Source: Rhinopomastus cyanomelas
Taxonomy: Eukaryota; Chordata; Aves; Bucerotiformes; Rhinopomastidae
Assembly (NCBI GenBank): GCA_013400115.1
Contig: VXBP01002567.1
Coordinates: forward strand, 124,001 to 188,000
Length of the DNA: 64,000 nt
Direction: 5' to 3'
Shown here: positions 43,675 to 55,516 of the stretch, one piece after another
How the letters are laid out: every line of letters begins with the position of its first letter
Position numbering within the stretch: position 1 is the first letter of the stretch
Position numbers and translations under genes: made by a program
The notes under the pieces: generated by a model
Told to the model about the DNA's origin: nothing
Databases searched by the model: none
What the model saw: the letters and a program-made list of their open reading frames with translations, nothing else

Positions 43675-43752
43675 AATCCACTTGTAGGATTGATGGCTGG
43701 ACTTGATGATCCCAAGGGTCTTTTCCAACCTGAATGATTCTATGACTCTAAT
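43675..43752 (+). mobile_element. CR1 tail fragment, older subfamily
   Basis: tgatggctggacttgatgat, cccaagggtcttttccaacc, tgaatgattctatgactcta. Confidence 0.88.
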
Positions 43753-44858
43753 TACTACAATTGTGGATCACAATACCATTCTGTTGAAGAGAAAATAATA
43801 GTGGGAGCCAAGAGAGACATCTACTCTGATTGTTCTCCTCCATTACCCCAAAGTTTGCTCACTGTAGTATTAATGGTGTGAGTGGGAAAGGTCTCCAAAG
43901 GACAGTTTACAAGCTTGCAGCAGCCACTGCTAAAATAAACCAAGCAGCATCAGCCATTATTAGCCATGCAAAGGGAAATGCTGCCATGAGCTGAAAAGGA
44001 CATTGAAGCACCTTGGAGATTACACCTGGCTGGACCTATGCAGTGCCTCTGGCCTGGAAAAGAACTAGTAGTGGAGTGTGGAGCATGGAACTGCATCTGC
44101 TTCCATGTGCAGTAGCACTGGGGCAGCACAACGGTGGCACTGGGGCAGCACGACGGTGGCACGGTGGTGGCACGGTCGCTTGGCTCACACGGGTCTGTGA
44201 TCCTCAGCACCATGGTTGTTCCCAAGAAGGTAAGGCACCAGGGTTAGCAGGGAGGAAGCAAGTGAACAGAGAAGATAAGGGAATCAGTAATGGTTGTTGT
44301 TGGGTGTTTATTTTTCGAGCACTGGGCTGTGCCCCACTAGACTTGTTAAGGAGGAAGACAAAGTGACCCTGTAAATACTTCCCTGTCACCAAGAGCTGTG
44401 GCTACAGAAAAGAACACATCAATGCTCATCAGCAAGGGCAAGACCTTTATGTCGATGTTCATTTGCTGAACAAATGTGCTGTGGGATCCTCCTTGGGGCT
44501 GTGAGTATCTCCATTGTGCTCACGCAGGAAGGGCCATTGCCCGAGGTGGCTGGGCAGCCTCGATGGGAATCCTGGACTAGTGTAAATAGAGCAAACCCAT
44601 CCCTTCCTCCTTGCCAGTCACACTTCTTGAGAAACCCAAACACTTTTCTTAGTGGAGGCAGTAAGGCTGCTCAACTGGGTCTTTTCCTTGGGTTCCTCTT
44701 CTCTGTGTGAGGCAGCAGGTCTTGTAACTGGTGCAGATGTGCACCACAGCTGCACTTGCTGTGGAAGAACAGGGATGTATTTCAAGCAGCAGTCCTCCCA
44801 AGGTCGCCCAGCATCTGCAGGGCCTGAGCACACCAGCAGATAGTGTGCAGCAAACTGA
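43753..44858. other. Spacer, apart from the 22-bp repeat
   Basis: No recognisable gene. Frames at 43950-44366 derive largely from the repeat. Confidence 0.4.
44115..44185. repeat. 22-bp GC-rich short tandem repeat
   Basis: gcactggggcagcac occurs at 44115 and 44137 (22-bp period), followed by compressed acggtggcac variants. The frames through it (Gly/Thr/His-rich) are artefacts. Confidence 0.8.
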
Positions 44859-44942
44859 GGTGATCCTGCTGTGGTGGGGGGATTGGACTAGGTGATCTTT
44901 CGAGGTCCCTTCCAATTCCTGATGTCCTGTGATTCTCTGATG
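44859..44942 (+). mobile_element. CR1 tail fragment
   Basis: ggtgatcctgctgtggtggg through tcctgatgtcctgtgattct. Confidence 0.92.
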
Positions 44943-45189
44943 TCCCCTCAGTAACTTGTGTGCTGCTGCTCGGTGGAGCCGGCTTACCAAAGGAGTGGCA
45001 ATGTAGGAAATGCCACAAAATGTGGAGCAAGCACACACAGCTTACAATCACCCTGGTGAACGTGTGGTTCTACTCCGTCTCTCTGTGGACAGACCATGAG
45101 GTACCTCGTTTGGTTTCCTCCCAAGCTGCTCTAACTGAGGTTGCTGTGAGTGTGTGAGGCTCATGCATTTATCAGCATTAAATAAGAAA

Positions 45190-45977
45190 CAATTTTGAAC
45201 TCTAACAAGGGTAAGTGCAGAGTCTGGCATCTGGGCAAGAACAACCCCAGGTACCAGGGTAGGCTGGGGACTGACCTGTTGGAGAGCAGTGTAGGAGAAA
45301 GGGACCTGGGGGTCCTGGTGGACAGCAGGAGGACCATGAGTCAGCAATGTGACTTTGTGGCCAAGAGGGCTAGTGGCATCCTGGGGTGGATCAGAAGTGG
45401 GGTGGTTAGCAGATCAAGAGAGGTTCTTCTCCCCCTCTACTCTGCCCTGGTGAGACCACACCTGGAGTAATGTGTCCAGTTGTGGGCTCCTCAGTTCAAG
45501 AGGGTTGTGGAGCTGCTGGAGGGAATCCAGTGTAGGCCAACGAGGATGATGAAGGAGGTCGAGCACCTCCCTTATGAAGAGAGGCTGAGGGAGCTGGGTC
45601 TCTTTAGCTTGGAGAAGAGGAGACTGAGGGGGTGACCTCATTAATGTCTATAAATATGTGAGGGGTGGGTGTCAGGAGGATGGAGCCAGGCTTTGCTCTG
45701 GGGCACCCAATGATAGGACAAGGGGCAATGGGTGTGAACTGGAACAGTGGAGGTTCCACATAAGTATGAGAAGGAACTTCTTCCCAGTGAGGGTGACAGA
45801 GAACTGGAAGGGGCTGCCCAGGGCGGTTGTGGAGTCTCCCTCTCTGGAGATGTTTAAAACCCTCCTGGACATGTTCCTGTGTGACTTGTTCTAGGTGATC
45901 CTGCTGTGACAGGAGGATTGGACTAGATGATCTTTTGAGGTCCCTTCCAATCCCTAATGTTCTATGATGCTCTGAAT
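45190..45977 (+). mobile_element. CR1, about 790 bp, longest sense copy
   Basis: The frame 45195-45470 begins NSNKGKCRVWHLGKNNPRYQ and continues ERDLGVLVDSRRTMSQQ and SREVLLPLYSALVRPHLE, the region just after the reverse transcriptase core. After a stop and frameshifts, 45658-45894 gives DRTRGNGCELEQWRFHISMR and LEMFKTLLDMFLCDLF. UTR and tail follow to ttctatgatgctctg. It is 5'-truncated and inactive. Confidence 0.97.
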
Positions 45978-46616
45978 CAGTGACTTGGGACAGTGGCTCA
46001 CATTTTGGCAAGGAATGCCCCCTGCTCATGTGGTTGTGCCCTCTGCTCATATCTGCTGGGCTCCCATAATCTCTCCAGCTATCAGGAGAGGAAGCCTTCC
46101 TCCTTCCTCCTGCACAGGATGAGCTCCTGCTGCTTCGTGAGAGGGAAACGGAGGAGGAGGGGTGATCCAGCCACGCTGAGCCAATGTGCACCTGGACAGC
46201 TGGTGCTTCTCGCAGTGCCTTTATCTGAGAGCTATCCACCATGCTTGGAGGATCACATCCAGCCCCCCAAACTGCAGAGCTGGCACCTTGGGAACTGTTC
46301 AGCTGTGAAAACTGACTTGGCAGGACAGCTTTACCACATGAAAAGAAAATGCTTTGACTTTCTTATTTTTCAAAGGCGAGGTAAATGGAGGAGGCTGACT
46401 CAACGTGCAGGCGTTCTCTGTGGAGATATGGCTCTCCAGTGCCCTGCTGTTGGATGGATGTGGGCAAGTCTGACCCAGGTGAATAGATTTGGTGCAGATG
46501 GGACTGGACACACCATTGCGTTTGCAAACTGTCAGGTCTTTAGAATTGGCCTCCAGTGTTGTGTTGAACTTCAGTCTCCCAGCAATAAGTGCATCTCCGT
46601 GGCAGAATGGATTAGT
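45978..46616. other. Spacer with a long unexplained frame
   Basis: The 212-codon plus-strand frame at 45993-46631 is among the longest in the window, but it is rich in Cys/Ser/Trp, starts at a non-ATG codon, runs into the CR1 module and resembles no family I know. I treat it as chance. Confidence 0.45.
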
Positions 46617-46705
46617 GAAAAGAAATGTTAAATCAGAGCTGCAGCCTTTTGGGGCTGAATGTTTGGTTACAATGGGAGGTTACACTGCTCTTAGATGAGA
46701 AGTTT
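46617..46705 (+). repeat. Non-CR1 module joined to CR1, copy 2
   Basis: Matches 34074-34171: agaaatgttaaatcagagct, ttttggggctgaatgtttgg, ctgctcttagatgagaagtt. Here CR1 is present only downstream, so the module forms the 5' edge of this copy. Confidence 0.8.
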
Positions 46706-47065
46706 AGACTGAGGGGTGACCCCATGAATGTTTATAAATATGTCAAAGGTGGGTGTCAGGAGGATGGAGCCAGGCTCTGCTCAGTGGCATCTCATGGTAG
46801 GACAAGGGGCAGTGAGTGTGAGGTAGGACAGAGGAGGTTCCACATCAGTATGAGAAGGAACTTCATCCCAATGAAGGTGACAGAGCCCTGGAAGAGCTGC
46901 CCAGGGGGGTTGTGGAGTCTCTTTCTGTGGAGATGTTTAAAACTTGCCTGGACGTGTTCATGTGCAACTGGATCTAAGGGATCCTGCTGTGTCAGGGGGA
47001 TTGGACTGGATGATCTTTTGAGGTCCCTTCCGATCCCTAACGATTCTATGATTCTATGATTCTGG
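46706..47065 (+). mobile_element. CR1 3' fragment after the module
   Basis: agactgaggggtgaccccat through ORF2 end (RRFHISMRRNF) to a tail of gattctatgattctatgatt. Confidence 0.95.
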
Positions 47066-49543
47066 TGAGGGCAACATTGTGAAGTGAGACTGACCTCAGC
47101 CTGATGATCTGGAGAAGAAACAAAGTTCCACCAAGGAACTTTTGGTTTTTGTTTTATTCCTGGTGCTTCAGGTGGCATTGGTTGAGTAACCTGCAGAAGG
47201 AGCAGATAGCATAGGTACAATAAGAGGCCTAATTAGTGTGCAAAGTGCTTTGAGATCTCCAGTGAAAGCTGAAGGCAATGCATGAAGTTCTCTTCCCTCC
47301 TCCTCAGAGGCAGTCTTGCAGTAATGGATGAAGTGACCCCTAAAATACAATATGAATTCTGCAAAGCACTTGGGAGTTCTTCTGAATCAAAGGTGCTATG
47401 CAAATATGTTCTCACTCTTCCCTTCCCGGTCCCTTTGAGCCAGCCCGTCCACCACTAATGGCAATTCTCATTTAATCAGAATTCAGTCTTCAAATTTCCT
47501 GCAAGTCCATAGATAAATAAAGCAGCAGCCGTAGTTGATAATTTATTTATAAATCTATTTATAATCTATGTTTTGCATATTAATCAAAACCATTCCATGT
47601 GGCAATTCCTGATTAAGAACCACTTTTTTGTCTCGTCTCTCCTGCCCCTAGATAATATGCAAGGAGTTAGATTAGAAATAGTTTTTATAAATAAATTATG
47701 ATAAAATCTTGCTTTATTTATATAGTCAGACAATGGTGCCACTCTTCCAAACACTGGATTTCTCCTTCCATCTCCACACGTTTCCATCTCCCTGGTGCCA
47801 TGTTGTACGTTGCACTGGTGGTTGTGCTCGAAGTGGTCCTTTAGATGGGAAATCCTTGATTTTTAAGTGGAAAAGTGGTTGTTTTCTGACTCAGGTAAGA
47901 CAGCTTGAGGCCTGACCCAAGGCAGCATCGTCAGAAGGAGGAGGGGAGCTCGGGATATTTCTTGTGCAGCCAAAAGCTAAAGGAAGGGAGAAGTGTACAA
48001 CTTCAGGAAACATCTTGTCGAGTTTTGGGGCTGGAGACTGTGACCTGATGGGCAGTCAGGAGACAGGAGAAGACTTAGAGAAAAGGCAACAGTTCTGAAA
48101 AGCAGGAACTCTGAAGCTGAAGGACTGAATGCAAATAGTTTTTGTGAAGGTTGGCTTGCAATTGATGCAGCAAGTAGGGAGTTCGATCTTTGTGGTAGAA
48201 GCCCTGCGACTGGGCAGCTGCTGCCATGTCCCATCCCTGAGATCTCGGGCAACACTGAGAACTGCCAACAGCACACACAGCCTTTAGCTTCAGCTTTACA
48301 AGAAGTCAACCAGATGGTGGACATACAGCTAGTGACTTTTTCCTCCCAAGGCAGTCTGCGGGTTGACTTTACTATGTGTGTGATTGATTGAGATGATTCC
48401 AACTCCCACAAAGCAGAACTATGTCTTCTTCAGCTAAGGATCCACCTCCTTGTATGTTCCACGTAGCACAACTATGAATAGAGGCAGGATCAGGGAGCTA
48501 GAGGGAGGTTGGCACGACGGGCGAGAACATCAAAAGTGGTGGGAAGCAGAAGGAAAGAGGACAAGATGTGCTCTCATACAGTTGTTTAACTCTGGAGCAT
48601 GGGGGTCTTGCACTGAACTTGCAACTGATGTTGTCAGTGCAGGGGGGCTTGCCTCTGAGGTGATGATTTATTGCTGTGCTTCGTTTGGTAACTGGCAAAT
48701 GGAGAAAACCAGGTGTGGGTCCAACAGGGGAAGAACGTTCCTGCTCACCAGGACACCTCTGACCTTCACAATAAAGCAGAAGAGACCTCATTCTGTGCTG
48801 CCTTCTGTAGAAGTCACGTGCTGGCTTCGAGCAGCTCTCCAGAGGCTGTCAAGACACGTTGAGAGGCAGCCTTCCTTCAGCTGACTGGGGAGCCAAGGTC
48901 CCTGACTTGTTCTGTAGTGTCCTAGGGATCCTGTTCTGGCACCCAGACCCTACACCGTGTGTGCACAGGAAAAGAATGCTGGAAACAGCTGCAGTCCTTC
49001 TGAAAGGTCTTCTCTGAACTACTCCAGGGTCAAAAATGCAGCCTCAGGGGTGTGACCCTGCAGTCTGGGTGTTGATGCAAGTACTTCCCACAGTGCGATG
49101 TCAGCTGCAGTGGGAAACCAGGTTTGTGGTCCCACCAGTTTCAACTGTTGGTCTGTTGGAAGCCAGGGACCCTCTAGTGGGACTCAGAAGTGGAAGGGAT
49201 GCGTTTTTCCTGCGTGAGCCTTGTGGCCGAGCCCATGGTGGGATGAAACCTTTAGTGATTCCTGGTTTAAGCAAAGACAAGACACACAATCAGTGACTGT
49301 AGTGGTCTCCAACTGCTTTTGCATCTCGTGCAGTTGCACAGAACTATGCAGCACAGAGAAAATCCTTCCAGATTTCCGTTTTTGGATGTAAAGGCAGGTT
49401 TTGGATGTCAATCTCAGAGGCAGGTTCCTCCTAACACAGATGTAAGAGACAGATCAGATGACCCAAAGGAGTGACTATCTCAGGGATCTTTGCAGAAGTA
49501 CCTGCTTTCCTGGCATTTCATAACCAACTGGGATCCAGGTCGC
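47066..49543. other. Long spacer without recognisable gene
   Basis: About 2.5 kb, the longest CR1-free stretch before 55 kb. Includes an AT-rich inverted repeat (47538-47699). Frames at 47977-48411 and 48450-48884 are not recognised. Confidence 0.4.
47538..47699. repeat. 16-bp perfect AT-rich inverted repeat
   Basis: ATAATTTATTTATAAA at 47538-47553 is the exact reverse complement of TTTATAAATAAATTAT at 47684-47699, with 130 bases between. It could form a large hairpin or mark a degenerate DNA transposon. AT composition makes chance occurrence possible. Confidence 0.75.
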
Positions 49544-49686
49544 AGACTCACAGACCATTAGGGATTGGAAGGGACCTTGAAAGACCATCTAGTCCTGTCC
49601 CCCTGCCACATCAGGATCATCTAGATCCAGTCACACAGGAATGTGGCCAGGTGGGTTTTAAACATCTCCAGAGAAGGAGAGCTCAT
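49544..49686 (-). mobile_element. CR1 3'-end fragment
   Basis: gcagactcacagaccattag through catctccagagaaggagagc. Confidence 0.92.
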
Positions 49687-50662
49687 CTGAATCATGTCCT
49701 GTGGAAAGCAGATACAGGTTGTCAGAATAAGCCTGATTCTGATAGAAATGAAAGGCTTCTTATCTGCTCATATTGCAACAGAGATCTGGCAATAGAGTCA
49801 ACAACAACCCATGTTTTGGGGAAAACCCCAACAATTTAGGTGCTTTCCTGTAACTAACTTTTCTGTATCTCTGACAGCAATGAAAGGGAGGACCTGTTCT
49901 GACCAAAGCAGAGCCAGCCTGGACCGAACACATGGCCACTCAGCTGTGCTTCTCTCTGATGCTCAGAAGATGCTGCAGAAATGTTGCAGAAGACCCAGAG
50001 ACCTTGATCATTGCATCCTTTTTGGGAGGCTGCCCCTTGGACACAGACTGAGGGAAACAACTGGAAGCTACTACAGGTGTGAGGAGATTGTTTTTAAGCT
50101 GTCACCAGAGACTTGCAGAGAAACAGAAATTCCACCCAAGCAGCTTCCAACAAGCTTCCTGATTACTTCAGCTAACTTCACCGTTGACAATGTGACTTCT
50201 GGTACCCGAGAAGCTTCACTTGGTTGGGCAGTCTGTACTGTGTCTGTGTCAGGAGCTTCCCTGCTGTCTCTCGCAGCTCTGTTGCCATCTCTCAGAACTA
50301 ATTACCCCAAAACTGATGAAAGTAGATTTTTAAAAGTAAAATGCTTTTGCTGATTTGCTTTTCAGGTGGTTTGTGAAGCTGGCTCTGCACGCTCTGGTTA
50401 GCTGCACGCTTACCTGCACTGCAGAGAGGGGCATTTTGGAGGCTCTGAGTGTGTGTGTGCAGCAGAATGTGGGCTCTGCATCGCCTCTGCCTTGCTCAGT
50501 TTCACACAGCTCTGCTGTCTTTGCACCTCTCTTCTATGATCTGCTGAGAGCTTCTGTTCACTGCTCCCCTGGGCTGATCACACCTTGCTGATCACCTCAC
50601 TGATCCATAAATCTATCGCTACAGATGCTGGCTGTATTGTCTCCTGTTTGTAAATAACAGGG
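49687..50662. other. Spacer with a long unexplained frame
   Basis: A 180-codon plus-strand frame at 49811-50353 shows no recognisable domain, signal peptide or membrane pattern. It could be chance. Confidence 0.4.
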
Positions 50663-50725
50663 GGGGTTGGACTGGATGATCTTTCCAGGTCCCTTCCAAT
50701 CCCTAATGCTCTGTGATGCTATGAA
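50663..50725 (+). mobile_element. CR1 tail fragment
   Basis: ggggttggactggatgatct to aatgctctgtgatgctatga. Confidence 0.9.
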
Positions 50726-51395
50726 GACGTAGGTAGGTTAGTGTGTTTATTACTGTCTCAGTTGACCAGAGATAATAGAAATTAAAAACTAGTTTAACAA
50801 ATACAAGACATTTTCTAAGTCATCACCAATGAGCTGCTGGTATTTACTAGGTACCCAGTCAGAACTGCAGCTGAGCAGTGACCACATCACCTCTGTCTAT
50901 CTGGCACCAGGCAATAATTTCCTGCTGCCCTGGCCTTGCCTCCCTTCCTCTGCATCTTCAGGATAAATTTTCACCCTCTCCTAACCTTTTCCACATCAGT
51001 CTCTTACACTCTGACCCTTGCAAGATGCAGCCACCGCTCAGTCAGTGTTTTAAAAGCCACCTTTGATATCAAAACAAACTGTACATGAGGAGAACAGATC
51101 TCGGAGTTATCTTGCACAGTGAATCTGCTGGCTGGCTTGTGTCTCCTCTCTTTTTTGGTGCTTTGTGTTGACAGATCACTTAGAAAATAAGTGGCACTTT
51201 TAGTGTCCATTAACTCTCATGTAACTGATGCTAAATAGCACTTGAGCACCTACGGACACACTCACAAGCGGTGTGTGAATACCAGATGAATTCGTTTGAA
51301 GTGGGACTATTACTTCCAACGTAAAATGAATTCATCAACATGGGAAATCTAAAATAAAGGCATAACAGAAAATATGTGGTAGCGTGTTCAGTGTC
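50726..51395. other. Spacer without recognisable gene
   Basis: Unique-looking DNA; nothing callable. Confidence 0.4.
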
Positions 51396-51903
51396 CATTA
51401 CCAGTTCTGGGCCCCTCAGCTCCAGAAGGACACAGAAGTGCTGGAGAGAGTCCAGCACAGAACCACAAAGATGATGATGGGAGTGGAGCATCTCCCTGAT
51501 GAGGAAAGAGTGAGAGAGCTGGGTCTCTTGAGCTTGGAGTAAAGGAGACTGAGGAGTGACCTCATGAATGTTGATCAATATGTGAAGGGTGGGTGTCAGG
51601 AGGGTGGAGCCAGGCTTTGCTCAGGGGCACCCAATGATAGGACAAGGGGTGATGGGTGTGAGTTGGAACAGAGGAGGTTCCACATCAATATGAGAAGGAA
51701 CTTTGTCATAATGAGGGTGACGGAGCCCTGGAACAGGCTGTCAAGGGAGGTTGTGGAGTCATCTTCTCTGGAGAGGTTTAAAACCCACCTGGATGTGTTC
51801 CTGTGTGACTTGATCTAGGTGATCCTGCTGTGTGAAGGTGGTTGTAGTGGATGATCTTTCGAGGTCCCTTCCAAACCCTAATGTTTGGTGATTCTGTGGC
51901 TAA
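51396..51903 (+). mobile_element. CR1, about 500 bp
   Basis: ttccagttctgggcccctcagctc-type ORF2 start (quoted in part: tctgggcccctcagctccag), then MNVDQYVKGGCQEGGAR, DRTRGDGCELEQRRFHINMR and LERFKTHLDVFLCDLI, then UTR and tail. Confidence 0.95.
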
Positions 51904-52438
51904 CACAAAGGAATGACACTCAGGCTTCTACAAATACAAAGGAAATCCCCGTGAAAGAGGGTGGCACAAGGAAGTACTGAACAGGAGAAATATAAATACA
52001 TGGTCATATAAATCAGGGAAATTCATCCCCTATCTGTGACCTTCAGTGAGTATAGGGGGGAAGAAATTAATACAACACTTCCCTGATAACAGGCTTTTAT
52101 AAATATTATAAATCACTTTAGAAGTTTCCTTTGAATTTCAGGATTTCCCTTTATCCTTTAAGAGAAAAAATGCTTATTTTGATTTCTTCTTTTTTCAGAC
52201 AGTGCAATTACAAAGAACAAGATCTGAGTGGAAGAGGGCTCGGAAATGACCCGCGGGCTTTGGGAGTTCCTGTCTGCTGGCGTCGTTGCTGCCTCCTGGG
52301 CTCCTTGCTCAGGGCGGGTACTCTTTGCTCAGCATCACTGCAGTGTGCTTGTGGTTCCTCTTGTGCCTGGGACCTCAGCTTGCCAAATCTGCTCTTGGAG
52401 GGCCATGGGTCTTGCAGGAGCTGGGGCTACAGTTTAGA
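51904..52438. other. Spacer without recognisable gene
   Basis: Unique DNA; the frame 52131-52451 is Cys/Leu/Ser-rich and unrecognised. Confidence 0.4.
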
Positions 52439-52439
52439 G

Positions 52440-52517
52440 GCAAACTTGTAGAGTAGGGTTGATGGTTGGACTCGATGATCCCAAGGGTCTTTTCCAACCT
52501 CAGTGATTCTGTGATTA
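52440..52517 (+). mobile_element. CR1 tail, older subfamily
   Basis: gcaaacttgtagagtagggt, tgatggttggactcgatgat, cccaagggtcttttccaacc. Confidence 0.9.
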
Positions 52518-53697
52518 CCTCAGACCACCGAAAAATCCCAGTCTGGCAAAACACAACAAATAGTGTTAAAAAAGTTCTGCTGGTAACTCCTGCTGGTTGC
52601 AATGGGCAGATGATTATCTTGTTCTTGTTCCTATGTTGCTCGTGGCTCCAGCTGAGACCTTCTATGTAAATACAGACAGTGTCACTGCCTTGCAGGGCTT
52701 GCAAACTATCCAAACCTGGTAAAACAGCTGTTTCAAGAGATGGAGAACTTGTTCAGTGGGACATGGTGCAATCAAGGCTCCCCTTGTATTTTAAATATCC
52801 CAACGTATAGAAGCAAACCCATGTCTCTGCTCTGCATCTTCTGGCTGTCAGCCCTCCTGCTGACCCCCAACAGCTTCTTGCTTTTTTTTCCTTCTCTTTT
52901 TTTTGTTACTGCTCATATTTTCCCCTCACATTAATTATAGAGATGTACTGGGGGGCCATGTGCTTTGCCACATCACAAAGGAAACCACAGGACTTCAGAT
53001 CAGAAGAGCTGCCAGATGTACGTGCCTGGCAGAATACCACACAAGGGTCACAGCTCGGGCTGCCAGACTGGGCTGGCTGCCACAGCAAAACAGGATGAAG
53101 ATATCACCTGGTTCCAGAAGAAGGGACCACAGAAGAAATAAGCTCAGTGCAAACACAGAGCAACATTTGGGGATTGGTTTTGTTACTGTCTGGGTTCTTG
53201 AGTTTTTTCCCCCTTTAGTATATGCACCAACCACCCTGATGCTTTAAGGCCACAGCTCTCTATCTGTACTGAGGCTTCCTTCCCAACAAGCTCTTTGCCT
53301 CTTGGTGCCTTTGCAATTTCAGGACTTCTAGGACTGTGCCTGCCTGGGAAAGGGTGGTCTGTGTGTGGCTCAAATTGTTATTGCACATCTATTTCATTGT
53401 GGCGCATCAATAAATGTTAGTAAAGACAAGGGGTTTGAAGGGACTGTTTCCTTCGAGCAGAAGCTCAGGAACAGGTCTCTGAGATCTCTGTCTCCTTCAG
53501 CAAATTTCCAGCTGCATCTCTCCCGACAGACTGCCAGGGATGCCTTTTCTTCTGAGCCTGTAGATACGGCAGACAGAAGTGTTTGGTTTCATTCTTAGGA
53601 CTCTGCTTGTTTACTTTTGCCTCCTTTAGAGAAGTGACTTGAAATTGACTTATTTTGCTAGAGGAAACTGTTCCCACTCTCTTCTCTCAGCACAGAG
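52518..53697. other. Spacer without recognisable gene
   Basis: T-rich at about 52885-52920; no supported gene. Confidence 0.4.
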
Positions 53698-54040
53698 AAC
53701 CACAGAATCACAGAACATTAGGGATTGGAAGGGACCTCAAAAGATCAGCCAGTCCAATCTCCCTGCCACAGCAGGATCTCCTAGGAACACATCTAGGTGG
53801 GTTTTAAATGTCTCTAGAGAAGGAGACTCCACAACACCCCTGGGCAGCCCCTTCCAGTGCTCTGTCACCCTCACTGGGAAGAAGTTCCTTCTCAGATTGA
53901 TGCAGAACCTCCTCTGCTCCAGCTGACACCCAGTGCCCCTTGTCCTATCACTAGATGCCACTGAGCAGAGCCTGGCTCCATCCTCCTGACACCCACTTTT
54001 CACATATTTATAAAAATTAATGGGTTACACCTCAGTCTCG
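53698..54040 (-). mobile_element. CR1, about 340 bp
   Basis: accacagaatcacagaacat through complement of ORF2; minus-strand frame 53737-54003 reads DRTRGTGCQLEQRRFCINLR and VRVTEHWKGLPRGVVESPS. Confidence 0.95.
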
Positions 54041-55078
54041 TATTTGTTAGACCACGTCTCTCACCTACTCCATTCCATGTACTTGGAAGGGCACGGCGAG
54101 GGAAGAAAGCTACTATCCTATTTCCATCTCTATCCTGCAAGAGAAACTCAAGGGAGAAGGCCTGACATTACCTAGATCCAGTTGTCCTATGTGAATTCTG
54201 CTCCTAATTCTTTTGTCTATTTTCTTTCATGAAATGGATGTTTGTGATTGGGAGACACGTGATGTGAACACAGGAGCAAAAGCTGCTTCTTCCACCACTG
54301 GTCGATAGATCTGGTTTTTACTCTGGTAGAAAGAAAAAAGTCTGCATTGAAATAACCCCTGGAGTAAGATCTTCAGAATGGAGCTTCCTGTGCTTAAGCC
54401 CTGGATTTTGTGTGTTGTTTTGTTTTCAGAAGAGACCCATACATTTTTGATACCTGGCCATATTCATTATGGGGCCTGTTTAGACCTCTGGGCTATTGCC
54501 AAGTGAGCTGGAAGAGCCATGAAGAAAAGCAACAGTGGTGGGCAGAGGTATCAGCTCACAGGGACAGTGGAGGTGGGCAAGTGTGATGCCCCATCAGCAT
54601 GCCTGTAGCTTAGTGTCAGCCCAGCTTCTGGCTTAGGACCTAGCAGGTCCAGCCTTAGCTAGGCAACACTATTTGAACACCCCTGACAGATGCTGAGTGT
54701 GTAGGAAGCCTTTGACGTGGGACTAAAGGCTCTGTGGCACTTGAAAATGATATTGTTCCTTCTCTTAAACCTGGTGACTTTGTCCAATTATTCTTGTTCG
54801 AGGTTTCTATTAAACAGGTTAGAATTCCAGTTTCTCCAGTTGAAAAGTTCATGGGAGCTGCTGATGGAAATGCGTCTGCCCATCTACCTGATGCATCTGT
54901 CTACCAACTCCAATTACTCAATGAATTCTCTCTAGCCCAAACAAGTTGTGGTCAGTGTAATATTTGACTAGTTGGAAAAGTGAGGAGCAAAACACATGAC
55001 TTATTTTTAAATAGTTTACAGGTCTTCTGTACTTTTCAAGTAAGTGAAGTGTTGAAAACTGGGGATTACTTCAGTGTC
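54041..55078. other. Spacer with a weak protein-like frame
   Basis: The 77-codon plus-strand frame at 54734-54967 (VPSLKPGDFVQLF, VRIPVSPVEKFMGAADG) has balanced composition and ends in TGA. No family is recognised; it could be a pseudogene scrap or chance. Confidence 0.3.
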
Positions 55079-55079
55079 C

Positions 55080-55516
55080 GACGTAGAGCAACAAGGATGA
55101 TGAAGGAAGTGGGACACCTCCCAGATGAGGAAAGGCTGAGGGAGCTGGGTCTCCTTAGCTTGGAGGAGACTGAGGGGTGACCTCATTGGTGTCTATAAAT
55201 ATGTGAGAGGTGGGTGTCAGGAGGATTGAGCCAGGCTCTGCTCAGTGGCATCTGATGATAGGACAAGGGGTAGTGGATGCAAGCTGGAACAGAGGGGGTT
55301 CCACATCAAATTGAGAGGGAACTTCTTCCCAGTGAGGGTGACAGAGCACTGGAAGGGGCTGCCCAGAGGAGTTGTGGAGTCTCCTTTTCTGGAGACATTT
55401 AAAACCTGCCTGGATCCTGCCTATGCAACTGGATCTAGGGGATCCTGCTGTGTCGGGGGAACTGGACTGGATGATCTTTCGAGGTCCCTTCCAATCCCCA
55501 ATGTTCTGGGATTCTC
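55080..55516 (+). mobile_element. CR1, about 435 bp
   Basis: LPDEERLRELGLLSLEETEG, then DRTRGSGCKLEQRGFHIKLR, VRVTEHWKGLPRGVVESPFL. UTR starts tggatctaggggatcctgct. The tail is ttctgggattctcatgg. Confidence 0.95.

Noticed and set aside
45195..45470. A host gene with reverse-transcriptase-like C-terminus
   Set aside because: The frame has CR1 ORF2 motifs, is 5'-truncated with stops and frameshifts, and ends in the CR1 tail; it is a dead LINE copy.
45604..46242. 212-codon minus-strand frame
   Set aside because: Its second half is the antisense of CR1 ORF2 and UTR (45650-45975), and the rest has no recognisable domain. It is a shadow of the repeat.
45993..46631. 212-codon plus-strand frame
   Set aside because: Non-ATG start, Cys/Ser/Trp-rich composition and an end inside the CR1-joined module; no family resemblance.
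49811..50353. 180-codon plus-strand frame
   Set aside because: No domain, membrane or signal pattern; length alone is not convincing in 64 kb of both strands.
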